DNA from: Sphingopyxis sp.
GTDB lineage: Bacteria; Pseudomonadota; Alphaproteobacteria; Sphingomonadales; Sphingomonadaceae
Direction: 5' to 3'
Length of the DNA stretch: 39,004 nt
NCBI RefSeq assembly: GCF_025869345.1
Contig: NZ_JAOZVW010000094.1
Location: 1 to 39,004, forward strand
Below are positions 32,637 through 39,004 of this stretch, one piece after another (the stretch's first letter is position 1; every line of letters starts with the position of its first letter). The position numbers and the translations under genes were made by a program. Below the pieces are notes generated by a model. It worked only from the letters and a program-made list of their open reading frames with translations. It ran no database searches and was not told the DNA's origin.

Positions 32637-34067
32637 CTAGGGCGTCGGGCCGGATTCCAGAAACCGCGAAAGATCGGGCTCCCCCGGCTGGAGCGACGGG
32701 GCTTCGGCGCTGGCCACCGGATAGGCGCAATAGTCGGCGGCATACCAAGCGCTGGGGCGATGGTTGCCCGACGCACCGCAGCCGCCGAAGGGCAGGTTCG
32801 ACGCGGCGCCGTTCGTCGGCCGGTTGCGGTTCACCACCCCGGCGCGCGAGCGGGCGAGGAAGCGATCCCACAGACGGTCGTCGGCGCTGAGCAGCGAGGC
32901 CGACAGGCCATAAGCGGTATCGTTCGCCGCCGCGATCGCGGCATCGAAATCGGGCACGCGCAGCACTTGCAGGACGGGACCGAAAATCTCCTCATCGTCG
33001 CGCCGGGCGGCGCTCATGTCGACGATCGCCGGTGCCCGGAACGCGCCCCCCGGCAGGGTGTCGCGCGCGCCAGTCAGCATCACGCCGCCCTGCGCGGCGA
33101 GCCGGTCGATTGCCCGATCGACCGCGGCCGCGGCTTCAGCCGAGATCAGCGAGCCCATGAAGGGCTGCGGGTCGGCATCCCAGCGGCCGATCCGCAGCCG
33201 CGCGGCGAATGCGACGGCGGCATCGACGATCGCGCGGCCATCGTCATTGTCGGGCACGATCAGCCGCCGCGCGCACGAACAGCGCTGCCCGGCGGTCAGG
33301 AAAGCGGACTGGGCGATGATCCCCGCCGCGGCCTCGGCATCGCCGTCCCAGGCGATCAGCGGATTGTTTCCGCCCAGTTCGAGCGCGAGCAGAAAGCCCG
33401 CGCGCGCGGCGAAATGCTGCTGGAAATACAGGCCCGCGCGCGCGGAGCCGGTGAACAGCAACCCGTCGATCGCGCAATCGATCAGCGCCGCGCCGGTCGC
33501 GCGTCCGCCCTGCACCAGTTCGAGGACGCCGGGCGGCAGGCCGGCATCGCGCCACAGCCGGGCCAGCATCTCGCCCACCGCGGGCGTCAGTTCGGAGGGC
33601 TTGAAGACGATGGCGTTGCCGGCGAGCAGGGCGGGGATGATATGCCCGCTGGGCAAATGCGCCGGAAAATTGAACGGCCCCAATACAGCGAGCACGCCAT
33701 GCGGACGATGGCGGAGTGCGCTTTGCCCATAGGGGGTGGGCGACAGCCGTTCGCCCGCGCGTTCGGCCTGTGCGGCGATCGAGAGGTCCACCTTGCCGGC
33801 GATGCCGGCCGCCTCGATCTTCGTTTCCCACAAGGGCTTGCCGGTTTCCCGGGCGATCAGCGCGGCGATTTCGTCGGCGCGTTCGCGCGCCAGGGCGGCA
33901 AAGCGCCGCGCCACGGCAATCCGCGCGTCGAGCGGGGTTTCCGCCCAGCCGGGCTGCGCCGCGCGGCAGCGGTCAACGGCGGCGGCGCAGGCGGCGGCAT
34001 CGTCGGCCGGGCCTTCCCACACCAGGCTGTCGTCGGCCGGGCAGATGGATTTGAACGGAACGCCCAT
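32637..34067 (-). CDS. Succinylglutamate-semialdehyde dehydrogenase-like (AstD-type) aldehyde dehydrogenase
   Basis: A 476-residue NAD(P)-dependent aldehyde dehydrogenase of the AstD branch. Catalytic residues are Glu230 in LALELGGNNP and Cys263 in AGQRCSCARRL. The C-terminal signature VNRNRPTNGAASNLPFGG and GASGNHRPSAWYAADYCAYPVAS is that of N-acylglutamate semialdehyde dehydrogenases, which oxidise the aldehyde of an N-acylated amino acid to a carboxylate. It follows naturally from the ArgD/AstC-type aminotransferase at 27869. An N-acetyl-2-aminoadipate semialdehyde is the expected substrate if the pathway is for lysine; a five-carbon analogue is the alternative. AGGAGTGC precedes the ATG. 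First gene of the minus-strand operon. Confidence 0.88.
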   Translation of the reverse strand: MGVPFKSICPADDSLVWEGPADDAAACAAAVDRCRAAQPGWAETPLDARIAVARRFAALARERADEIAALIARETGKPLWETKIEAAGIAGKVDLSIAAQAERAGERLSPTPYGQSALRHRPHGVLAVLGPFNFPAHLPSGHIIPALLAGNAIVFKPSELTPAVGEMLARLWRDAGLPPGVLELVQGGRATGAALIDCAIDGLLFTGSARAGLYFQQHFAARAGFLLALELGGNNPLIAWDGDAEAAAGIIAQSAFLTAGQRCSCARRLIVPDNDDGRAIVDAAVAFAARLRIGRWDADPQPFMGSLISAEAAAAVDRAIDRLAAQGGVMLTGARDTLPGGAFRAPAIVDMSAARRDDEEIFGPVLQVLRVPDFDAAIAAANDTAYGLSASLLSADDRLWDRFLARSRAGVVNRNRPTNGAASNLPFGGCGASGNHRPSAWYAADYCAYPVASAEAPSLQPGEPDLSRFLESGPTP

Positions 34068-34088
34068 GATTGCACTCCTTATCGATAT

Positions 34089-34106
34089 CTGTCACATTTC
34101 TTACGT
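34089..34106. promoter_or_regulatory. Island operator copy 2, between aldehyde dehydrogenase and lysR
   Basis: CTGTCA-CATTTC-TTACGT matches the consensus ATGTAA-N6-TTACAT at 9 of 12 arm positions with identical spacing. It lies 22 bases before the aldehyde dehydrogenase ATG and 54 bases before the lysR ATG. This is the weakest of the three copies. Confidence 0.4.
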
Positions 34107-34160
34107 AGATGCCGCGCGGCCTTCCAACGAGATTGCGGCAATTGCTTATGAGGAAATGGA

Positions 34161-35072
34161 ATGAACGACCTGCGCCGCCGCCTGCTGCCGCCCGTCGGCG
34201 TGCTGCAGAGCTTCGTGATCGCCGCGCGGCACGAAAGCGTGTCGCTGGCGGCCCGCGAAACCGGGCTGACGCAGAGCGCCGTCAGCCGCCAGATCGCGCA
34301 GTTGGAGGAGATTGTCGGGCAGGCGCTGTTCCACCGGGCGGGGCGGCGCATCGTGCTGACCGAAGCGGGCGCCGCCTATGCCGAAGCGATCGGCCCCGCG
34401 ATCGACGCGATCCGCCGCGCGACCGGCGAGGCGATGGCGAAACGCCGCGACGGCGAGTTCACCATCGCCACGCTACCCAGCTTCGGAATGCGCTGGCTGG
34501 CGCCGCGCCTGCCGCAACTGACCAGCGCCCATCCCGAAATGGTAGTGAACATGGCCGCGCGGTCGGAGCCGTTCGAACTGGCGGCGAGCGGATTCGACGC
34601 CGCCATCCATTACGGCCGGCCCGATTGGGAAAATGTCGCGCACGACCTGCTGTTCCCCGAGGAATCGGTGCCGGTCTGCGCGCCGGCCTTTCTGGCCGAC
34701 CATGATATCGCCGGGGCGGCTGACCTGATCGGCTGTCCCCTGCTCGGCCAGTCGCTGCGCCAGAGCGCCTGGGAGGACTGGTTTGCGCTCAACGGCGTGA
34801 CGGGGCCGGTGAAATTGTCGGGCCGGTTCGATCATTTCATGATGCTGGCGCAGGCCGCGGTGTCGGGCGGCGGCGTGGCGATGATGCCGCGCTTCCTCGT
34901 CGCGCAGGAACTGGCGAGCGGCGCGCTGGTCATCCCGGTCGACCGGCCGTTGCAGAGCCGCCTGGCCTATTATCTCGTCTATCCGCACGACCGGCTGGGC
35001 TATCCGCGCTTTCGCCTGCTGCGTGACTGGATCGTGGCGGAGGCGGCCGGGATGCGGCCGGGGTCGGCCTGA
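34161..35072 (+). CDS. LysR family transcriptional regulator, GcvA-like
   Basis: A 303-residue LysR regulator. The winged helix-turn-helix is at residues about 9-66 (VLQSFVIAARHESVSLAARETGLTQSAVSRQIAQLEEIVGQALFHRAG). The substrate-binding domain begins GEFTIATLPSFGMRWLAPRLPQL and includes FELAASGFDAAIHYG, the GcvA-like form common in amino-acid regulators. The ATG follows GAGGAAATGG. It is divergent from the aldehyde dehydrogenase operon. A LysR activator called DgcR has been described for dgcN-dgcA control in marine bacteria, so this may be the equivalent; orthology is not shown here. Confidence 0.9.
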   Translation: MNDLRRRLLPPVGVLQSFVIAARHESVSLAARETGLTQSAVSRQIAQLEEIVGQALFHRAGRRIVLTEAGAAYAEAIGPAIDAIRRATGEAMAKRRDGEFTIATLPSFGMRWLAPRLPQLTSAHPEMVVNMAARSEPFELAASGFDAAIHYGRPDWENVAHDLLFPEESVPVCAPAFLADHDIAGAADLIGCPLLGQSLRQSAWEDWFALNGVTGPVKLSGRFDHFMMLAQAAVSGGGVAMMPRFLVAQELASGALVIPVDRPLQSRLAYYLVYPHDRLGYPRFRLLRDWIVAEAAGMRPGSA

Positions 35073-35160
35073 CCGCGCGCGGCCGCCCCGGAACGATAGC
35101 GCGAATCCGGTAAATCCGGCGCCGTTACGTTGCCGGGATATTCTTCGGAAGGTCGGCCGA

Positions 35161-35598
35161 TCAGTCCCGATATTCCAGGTGGATAAGCGGATAGGGCCTG
35201 CCCTGTTCGTCGGTCGGCGAGCGGCCCGTCCGTTTGAATCCCATCCGTTCATAGAAGCGAACGGCTTGATCGTTCTGCTCGTTGACATCGGTCGTCATGG
35301 CCGGGTGAAGCGTCAGTCCGTGCCGGACAAGCGCGGCACCGATGCCGGTTCCGCGCCGGGCGGGATCGACGAATAGCGCCTCCATATGTCCGCCGTCGAT
35401 CAGCATGAAGGCCAGCGGATAGTCATTCTCCCCGACCGCGAGCCAGAGAGGCGCGTGCGGCAGAAAGCCGCACACCATTTCGTCGATGGCGAGACGATCC
35501 TCGGGCGTCAGAAAATCATGCGTGGCGTCAACGGCACCCCGCCAGATTTCGATGATACGGTCGCCCTCATCGGGGCGGGAAGGTCGGATCATGATCAT
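35161..35598 (-). CDS. GNAT family N-acetyltransferase
   Basis: A 145-residue GNAT protein. IMIRPSRPDEGDRIIEIWRGAV is the usual N-terminus, MEALFVDPARRGTGIGAALVR (about 72-92) holds the acetyl-CoA-binding R/Q-x-x-G-x-G/A loop, and VNEQNDQAVRFYERMGFKRTGR is the C-terminal motif. The ATG at 35598 starts MIMIRP; a second ATG two codons later is possible. It is convergent with lysR and divergent from dgcA. The acceptor substrate is unknown. A role in acetylating an amino acid of this island is possible but not supported by sequence beyond position. Confidence 0.85.
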   Translation of the reverse strand: MIMIRPSRPDEGDRIIEIWRGAVDATHDFLTPEDRLAIDEMVCGFLPHAPLWLAVGENDYPLAFMLIDGGHMEALFVDPARRGTGIGAALVRHGLTLHPAMTTDVNEQNDQAVRFYERMGFKRTGRSPTDEQGRPYPLIHLEYRD

Positions 35599-35708
35599 GG
35601 CCCGCGGATACGCCAGTTTGATCGCGTGCGTAAGCCCGTTGCTGACAAGACGGATGATCCGCCGCCAATGCGGCTTTGGCTCCGCGCTTAAATGCGTCCC
35701 CAATCTGC

Positions 35709-35726
35709 ATGTAATATAATTTACAT
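35709..35726. promoter_or_regulatory. Island operator copy 3, upstream of dgcA
   Basis: ATGTAA-TATAAT-TTACAT is a perfect inverted repeat with 6-base arms and a 6-base AT centre. It lies 64 bases before the dgcA ATG and about 110 before the divergent GNAT gene, in an AT-rich island. It is the best copy of the motif also seen at 21234 and 34089. Confidence 0.7.
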
Positions 35727-35790
35727 TGACAAATAAATGAACATTTGATGTCGTAGGCGACCGGCTCGACAACAGCTTCAAGGATCGCCG

Positions 35791-36807
35791 ATGATGTCCC
35801 GCTCCGGCCCGCCGACCGCGCCCTCGCTGCATGTGTTCGCGGAGAATATTCCGCTGCGCGAACCGTTCCGGATCTCGCGGATGGAATTTCGCCACAGCCA
35901 GGTGATGGTCGCGGAGATCGCCGCCGACGGCCATGTCGGGCGCGGCGAATGCGAACCGCACGAAAGCGACCCGGCGCTGCGCGACCGGGCGATGGCGGAT
36001 GCGTGGGCGCTGTCGGATCATGTCGCCCAGGGGCTGGACCGCGCCGGCCTTGCCGCGTTGCCGCTCACCCGTCCGATCCGCAACGCGCTCGACTGCGCCT
36101 TGTGGGATCTCGAGGCGAAACGGCGCGGCACCAGCGTCGCGGCGCTGGCGGGGTGCCCGGCGCCGGCGGCGCTGCCGACCGTGTTCACGCTGGGGATCGA
36201 TGCGCCCGCCGCCATGGCCGAAAAGGCGGCGCGCATGGCCGCGTGGACGCGCCTGAAAATCAAGCTCGGCGGCGAGGAGGCGGCGCTCGATCTGCGGCGC
36301 GTCGCCGCGGTGCGCGGCGCGCGCGCCGATGCCGAACTGATCGTCGACGCCAATGGCGGATGGACGATGGATGGTCTGCGCCATATGGCTCCGGCGCTGG
36401 CCGAACTCGGCGTGGCGCTGATCGAACAGCCGCTGCCGCCCGGCGGCGACGCGCCGCTCGCCGATTATGCCAGCCCGGTTCCCCTGTGCGCCGACGAGAG
36501 CTGCCTCGACCGCCAGTCCTTGCCGGCGGTGATCGGGCGCTATGCCTATATCAACATCAAGCTCGACAAGACCGGCGGGCTGAGCGAGGCTCTGGCGCTC
36601 GCCGACGCGGCCGAGGCGGCGGGGCTCGGCATCATGGTCGGCTGCATGACGGGCACGTCGCTGGCGATGGCGCCCGCCCACCTCGTCGCCCAGCGTGCGC
36701 GTTTCGTCGACCTCGACGGCCCCCTGTTGCTGGCCTGGGACCGGACCCCCGCGATGTGCTATGAACAGGGCCTCATCCACCCGGCCGAGCCCGCGCTGTG
36801 GGGGTGA
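35791..36807 (+). CDS. dgcA: DgcA-type N-acetyl-D-amino acid racemase / dipeptide epimerase (enolase superfamily)
   Basis: A 338-residue enolase-superfamily protein. The KxK pair Lys156-Lys158 lies in RLKIKLGG; metal ligands are Asp186 in VDANGGW, Glu212 in IEQPL and Asp235 in CADES; the second catalytic Lys257 lies in INIKLDKTGG. This is the muconate-cycloisomerase branch with dipeptide epimerases. The DgcA family is described as N-acetyl-D-glutamate racemase, partner of DgcN. Here dgcN is in the same island at 22826 but not adjacent. AAGGA before the ATG at 35791 supports the start; a second ATG follows at once. The epimerase may act on another N-acetyl amino acid, such as N-acetyl-lysine. 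Confidence 0.85.
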   Translation: MMSRSGPPTAPSLHVFAENIPLREPFRISRMEFRHSQVMVAEIAADGHVGRGECEPHESDPALRDRAMADAWALSDHVAQGLDRAGLAALPLTRPIRNALDCALWDLEAKRRGTSVAALAGCPAPAALPTVFTLGIDAPAAMAEKAARMAAWTRLKIKLGGEEAALDLRRVAAVRGARADAELIVDANGGWTMDGLRHMAPALAELGVALIEQPLPPGGDAPLADYASPVPLCADESCLDRQSLPAVIGRYAYINIKLDKTGGLSEALALADAAEAAGLGIMVGCMTGTSLAMAPAHLVAQRARFVDLDGPLLLAWDRTPAMCYEQGLIHPAEPALWG

Positions 36808-36830
36808 GCCGGCGGCTGCCGCCGACGGCT
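36807..36830. terminator. Hairpin between convergent dgcA and PAP2 genes
   Basis: AGCCGGCGGC (36807-36816) pairs with GCCGACGGCT (36821-36830), with one mismatch and a four-base loop TGCC. It lies in the 27-base gap between two convergent genes and may act in both directions. The tail CCCTAAAA after the hairpin gives a short U-run on the minus-strand side only. Confidence 0.6.
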
Positions 36831-36834
36831 GGCC

Positions 36835-37374
36835 CTAAAAGCGCATCGTAACCGCGACGCCGCCGCCCTTGGTGTCGCCCCAGGGAAAGACCTGAACCCT
36901 GTCGTTCGCGCGGCGCGTGATCAGAAAGCCCGACGCCTCGCCGATCGCGGCCCCGACGAGAACATCGTGGACATGGTGCTTCCGGGCCTCGACGCGGCTC
37001 AATCCGACGAAGGCGGCGACGATCTGCGCCGGGACGCCGACCTTCCAGCCATAGCGATTCTGGAGCGTCGCTGCGGCGGCGAAGGACATGGAGGTGTGGC
37101 CCGACGGGAAACTCTTGGTATCGCTGCCGTCGGGGCGCCGTTCGGGAAAGGCTTGCTTGAGGCCATAGGTGGCACCGGCTGCGACGCCGATGCTGCCGCC
37201 CGCCTGCAATACGCCGTCCCAGTCGCCCTGGACCGCGGGCACGCCGAAGGCTGCGACGACCAGCGCATCGCGCGCGATCGACCCCGCGTCGTTCCACCCC
37301 TTTTCGCTGGCATGGGCGGGCACGGCGCCCGACAGGCCGATCGCGGTGGCTGCGACGATCCATATTTTACGCAT
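36835..37374 (-). CDS. PAP2-family phosphatase, exported
   Basis: A 179-residue phosphatidic-acid-phosphatase type 2 enzyme. A signal peptide is at residues 1-22 (IWIVAATAIGLSGAVPAHAS). The three phosphatase motifs are KQAFPERRP (KX6RP), FPSGHTSMSF (PSGH), and SRVEARKHHVHDVLVG (SRX5HX3D), so the catalytic residues are intact. It should remove phosphate from a lipid or soluble phosphoester in the periplasm. The ATG at 37374 with GGGGAG upstream is preferred to the 37617 start, whose extension is Arg-rich. The 288 bases between this gene and the tRNA show no further gene; the divergent arrangement suggests they hold both promoters. Confidence 0.88.
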   Translation of the reverse strand: MRKIWIVAATAIGLSGAVPAHASEKGWNDAGSIARDALVVAAFGVPAVQGDWDGVLQAGGSIGVAAGATYGLKQAFPERRPDGSDTKSFPSGHTSMSFAAAATLQNRYGWKVGVPAQIVAAFVGLSRVEARKHHVHDVLVGAAIGEASGFLITRRANDRVQVFPWGDTKGGGVAVTMRF

Positions 37375-37662
37375 GGCAAACTCCCCTCGTCGAAGAGGGC
37401 CGGATGGGCCCCGAAGCGGCAAGCCCCATTTGCCGGGCGCCAGCATATCCCACGCGGACCGCGAAGCAAAGCGGCGCGTGCCGCCGCGTGCCGGCGATAA
37501 TCGCGGCAGCAGGCGAGGTTCATCTCGTCTGGGCCGGCAAGCGATTCCGGGCGTAGCAGGCGACGCCGCCGGGTGGGTTCGCCGCTCGCCGGTGCGTTGC
37601 TGCCAAAGTCGTTCCAAGATGCTTGTTTTCGTTTCGCCACGCTGATAGAGGCGCGCCTCGTT

Positions 37663-37738
37663 GCCGCTTTAGCTCAGTTGGTAGAGCACATCATTCGTAA
37701 TGATGGGGCCACAGGTTCGAGTCCTGTAAGCGGCACCA
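37663..37738 (+). tRNA. tRNA-Thr (anticodon CGT)
   Basis: The acceptor stem GCCGCTT (37663-37669) pairs with AAGCGGC (37728-37734), followed by the encoded ACCA. The D-arm is GCTC-AGTTGGTA-GAGC. The anticodon stem CATCA/TGATG closes the loop TTCGTAA with anticodon CGT. The T-arm is ACAGG-TTCGAGT-CCTGT. The length, 76 bases, is normal. No duplicate of its 3' end was seen in this window, so there is no sign that the island is tRNA-integrated. Confidence 0.97.
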
Positions 37739-37935
37739 CTCTCTTTCCCGGGTCCTTGCGAGATGGAGGCTGAAAGGCCTTTCGCGCGCCGATCGGCATC
37801 CGCGCGGCGAGCGGCAAAATCATGCGCTTCAGGCTTCTCTTGCGAAAGGGCGGGGGACGTGCCTAAGCAGACAGCGGTGGTCAGCAGGGGAGCCGGGATG
37901 CCATATTGCCACACGGGTGCGGAGCGTATGCGCGC

Positions 37936-38940
37936 ATGACCCGGGCGACGATCAAGGACGTCTCGCGCGTCGCGGGCGTGTCGATCAAGACCGTGTCGCG
38001 CGTGCTCAACAAGGAACGCTATGTCAGCGACGACATGCGGCAAAAGGTCGAGGAAGCCGTCGCGCGCCTCAACTATCATCCCAGCCTCGCCGCGCGCACG
38101 CTTGCCGGCAGGCGCTCGTTCCAGATCGGGCTGATCCACGACAATCCCAGCCCTTATTATATCTTCAACATGCAGGCCGGGGTCGGACAGCGCTGTCGCG
38201 AAGCCGATTTCCGCATGATCGTCCAGCCGTGCGACATCAACTCGCCGGGGCTGGTCGACGACATCGGCGCGCTGATCGATCAGGCGCAGCTCGACGGCAT
38301 CATCATGACGCCGCCGGTCACCGACGTCGGCACGGCGCTCGCCGAGCTGTTCCGCCGCAAGCTTCCCGTCGTGCGCGTCCAGCCGGGGACCGATCTCACC
38401 GCGACCTCGGCGGTCTATATCGACAATGTCCAGGCGGCCGACGACATGACCGCTTATCTGATCGCGCTGGGCCACCGCCGTATCGGACTGGTTACCGGCC
38501 ATGCCAATTATTTCGCCAGCGGCCAGCGGCTGACCGGCTATCGGCAGGCGCTTCAGCGTGCGGGGATCGGCTTCGATGCGGCGCTCGTCTTTCCCGGCCA
38601 GTTCGATTTTCAGTCGGGCGCCGCGGCGGCCGAGGCGCTGCTCGTCCTCGACGAGCCGCCGACCGCGATCTTCGCGAGCAGCGACGAAATGGCCGCGGGC
38701 GTCCTCGCCGCCGCGCATCGCCGGGGCATATCGGTGCCCGGGCAATTGTCGGTCGCGGGCTTCGACGACACCGACCTCGCGCAGGTCGTCTGGCCGGCGC
38801 TGACGACGATCCGCCAGCCGATCCGCGATCTGGGCTATGCCGCCGCCGACCTGCTACTCGAATTCGGCGAGCGGATCGAGCGGCGGCAGTTACCGCACGA
38901 ACTGATCGTCCGCGGATCGACGGCGGTGCCGAAAGGCTGA
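37936..38940 (+). CDS. LacI family transcriptional regulator
   Basis: A 334-residue LacI/GalR regulator. The helix-turn-helix and hinge are TIKDVSRVAGVSIKTVSRVLNKERYVSDDMRQKVEEAV...YHPSLAARTLAGRRS (residues 5-62). The periplasmic-binding-protein-like ligand domain follows (IGLIHDNPSPYYIFNMQAGVG, DGIIMTPPVTD, LGHRRIGLVTG, SVAGFDDTDLAQVVWPALTTIRQPI). Family members in sphingomonads usually respond to sugars or oligosaccharides. The ATG at 37936, with GGAG nine bases upstream, is preferred to 37906. Its targets are not in this window and may lie beyond the right end. Confidence 0.9.
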   Translation: MTRATIKDVSRVAGVSIKTVSRVLNKERYVSDDMRQKVEEAVARLNYHPSLAARTLAGRRSFQIGLIHDNPSPYYIFNMQAGVGQRCREADFRMIVQPCDINSPGLVDDIGALIDQAQLDGIIMTPPVTDVGTALAELFRRKLPVVRVQPGTDLTATSAVYIDNVQAADDMTAYLIALGHRRIGLVTGHANYFASGQRLTGYRQALQRAGIGFDAALVFPGQFDFQSGAAAAEALLVLDEPPTAIFASSDEMAAGVLAAAHRRGISVPGQLSVAGFDDTDLAQVVWPALTTIRQPIRDLGYAAADLLLEFGERIERRQLPHELIVRGSTAVPKG

Positions 38941-38970
38941 AAACGACCGGAAGCCGACCTATCCTTCATC

Positions 38971-38996
38971 GTCATCCCGGACTTGATCCGGGATCC
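38971..38996. repeat. Dispersed palindromic repeat, copy 3
   Basis: GTCATCCCGGACTTGATCCGG-GATCC is the reverse complement of the core of the copy at 11734 and close to the one at 14. It lies 31 bases after the LacI-type stop and runs near the window end, so its full extent cannot be judged. Its palindromic CCCGGA/TCCGGG core can form a hairpin after the gene. Confidence 0.8.
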
Positions 38997-39004
38997 ATTC
39001 TCTC

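Noticed and set aside
37663-37738. tRNA-Thr as an integration site for a genomic island
   Set aside because: No direct repeat of the tRNA 3' end and no integrase were seen in the window.

Overview
The window is about 39 kb of high-GC DNA. It carries two outer-membrane TonB-dependent receptors with the plug motifs usual in sphingomonads, GC-rich codon use, short dispersed palindromes between genes, and hut and sulfatase loci. This fits an alphaproteobacterium of the Sphingomonadales, probably a Sphingopyxis-like organism; that assignment is inference, since there is no rRNA. No phage, IS element or CRISPR array was seen.

Layout. (1) 65-5871: a sulfatase locus. A crotonase (-), an arylsulfatase (+), a TetR regulator (-), and a double-anchored membrane protein translationally coupled to a second sulfatase (+). 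Two copies of one TGACAC-type palindrome, one before each sulfatase unit, suggest a TetR regulon. (2) 5856-13875: a complete five-step histidine utilisation locus: hutI-hutH-hutG-hutU-hutD on the minus strand and hutF-hutC on the plus strand, with a perfect HutC-like palindrome before hutI. A proline iminopeptidase and a small membrane protein follow hutC. (3) 15710-21012: a TonB receptor divergent from a secreted fusion of cyanophycinase and isoaspartyl peptidase, which is coupled to an Lrp/AsnC regulator. This looks like a unit for using cyanophycin or isoaspartyl peptides. (4) 21294-36807: a catabolic island. The plus-strand operon encodes a periplasmic D-aminoacylase-like amidohydrolase, a DgcN-type (DUF1611) N-acyltransferase, a TonB receptor and a CAT-type permease. 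The minus-strand operon encodes an AstD-like aldehyde dehydrogenase, an RpiR regulator, an HglS-type (DUF1338) 2-oxoadipate dioxygenase/decarboxylase, a D-2-hydroxyglutarate dehydrogenase and an ArgD/AstC-like aminotransferase. A LysR regulator, a GNAT protein and a DgcA-type racemase complete it. (5) 36835-38940: a PAP2 phosphatase, tRNA-Thr(CGT) and a LacI-family regulator.

The most interesting part is region 4. DgcN and DgcA homologues (N-acetylation and racemisation of a D-amino acid) lie with AST-pathway-like enzymes (transamination and oxidation of an N-acylated diamino acid) and with the last two steps of 2-aminoadipate/lysine breakdown. A reading that joins them is an N-acetyl-protected route from D-lysine (or another basic D-amino acid) through N-acetyl-L-lysine and N-acetyl-2-aminoadipate to 2-oxoadipate, D-2-hydroxyglutarate and 2-oxoglutarate. 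A shared inverted repeat, ATGTAA-N6-TTACAT and variants, lies before the D-aminoacylase operon, between the aldehyde dehydrogenase operon and lysR, and before dgcA, so the island probably forms one regulon. Regions 2, 3 and 4 all feed amino-acid carbon towards glutamate/2-oxoglutarate or aspartate/arginine, so the window reads as an amino-acid and peptide scavenging district.
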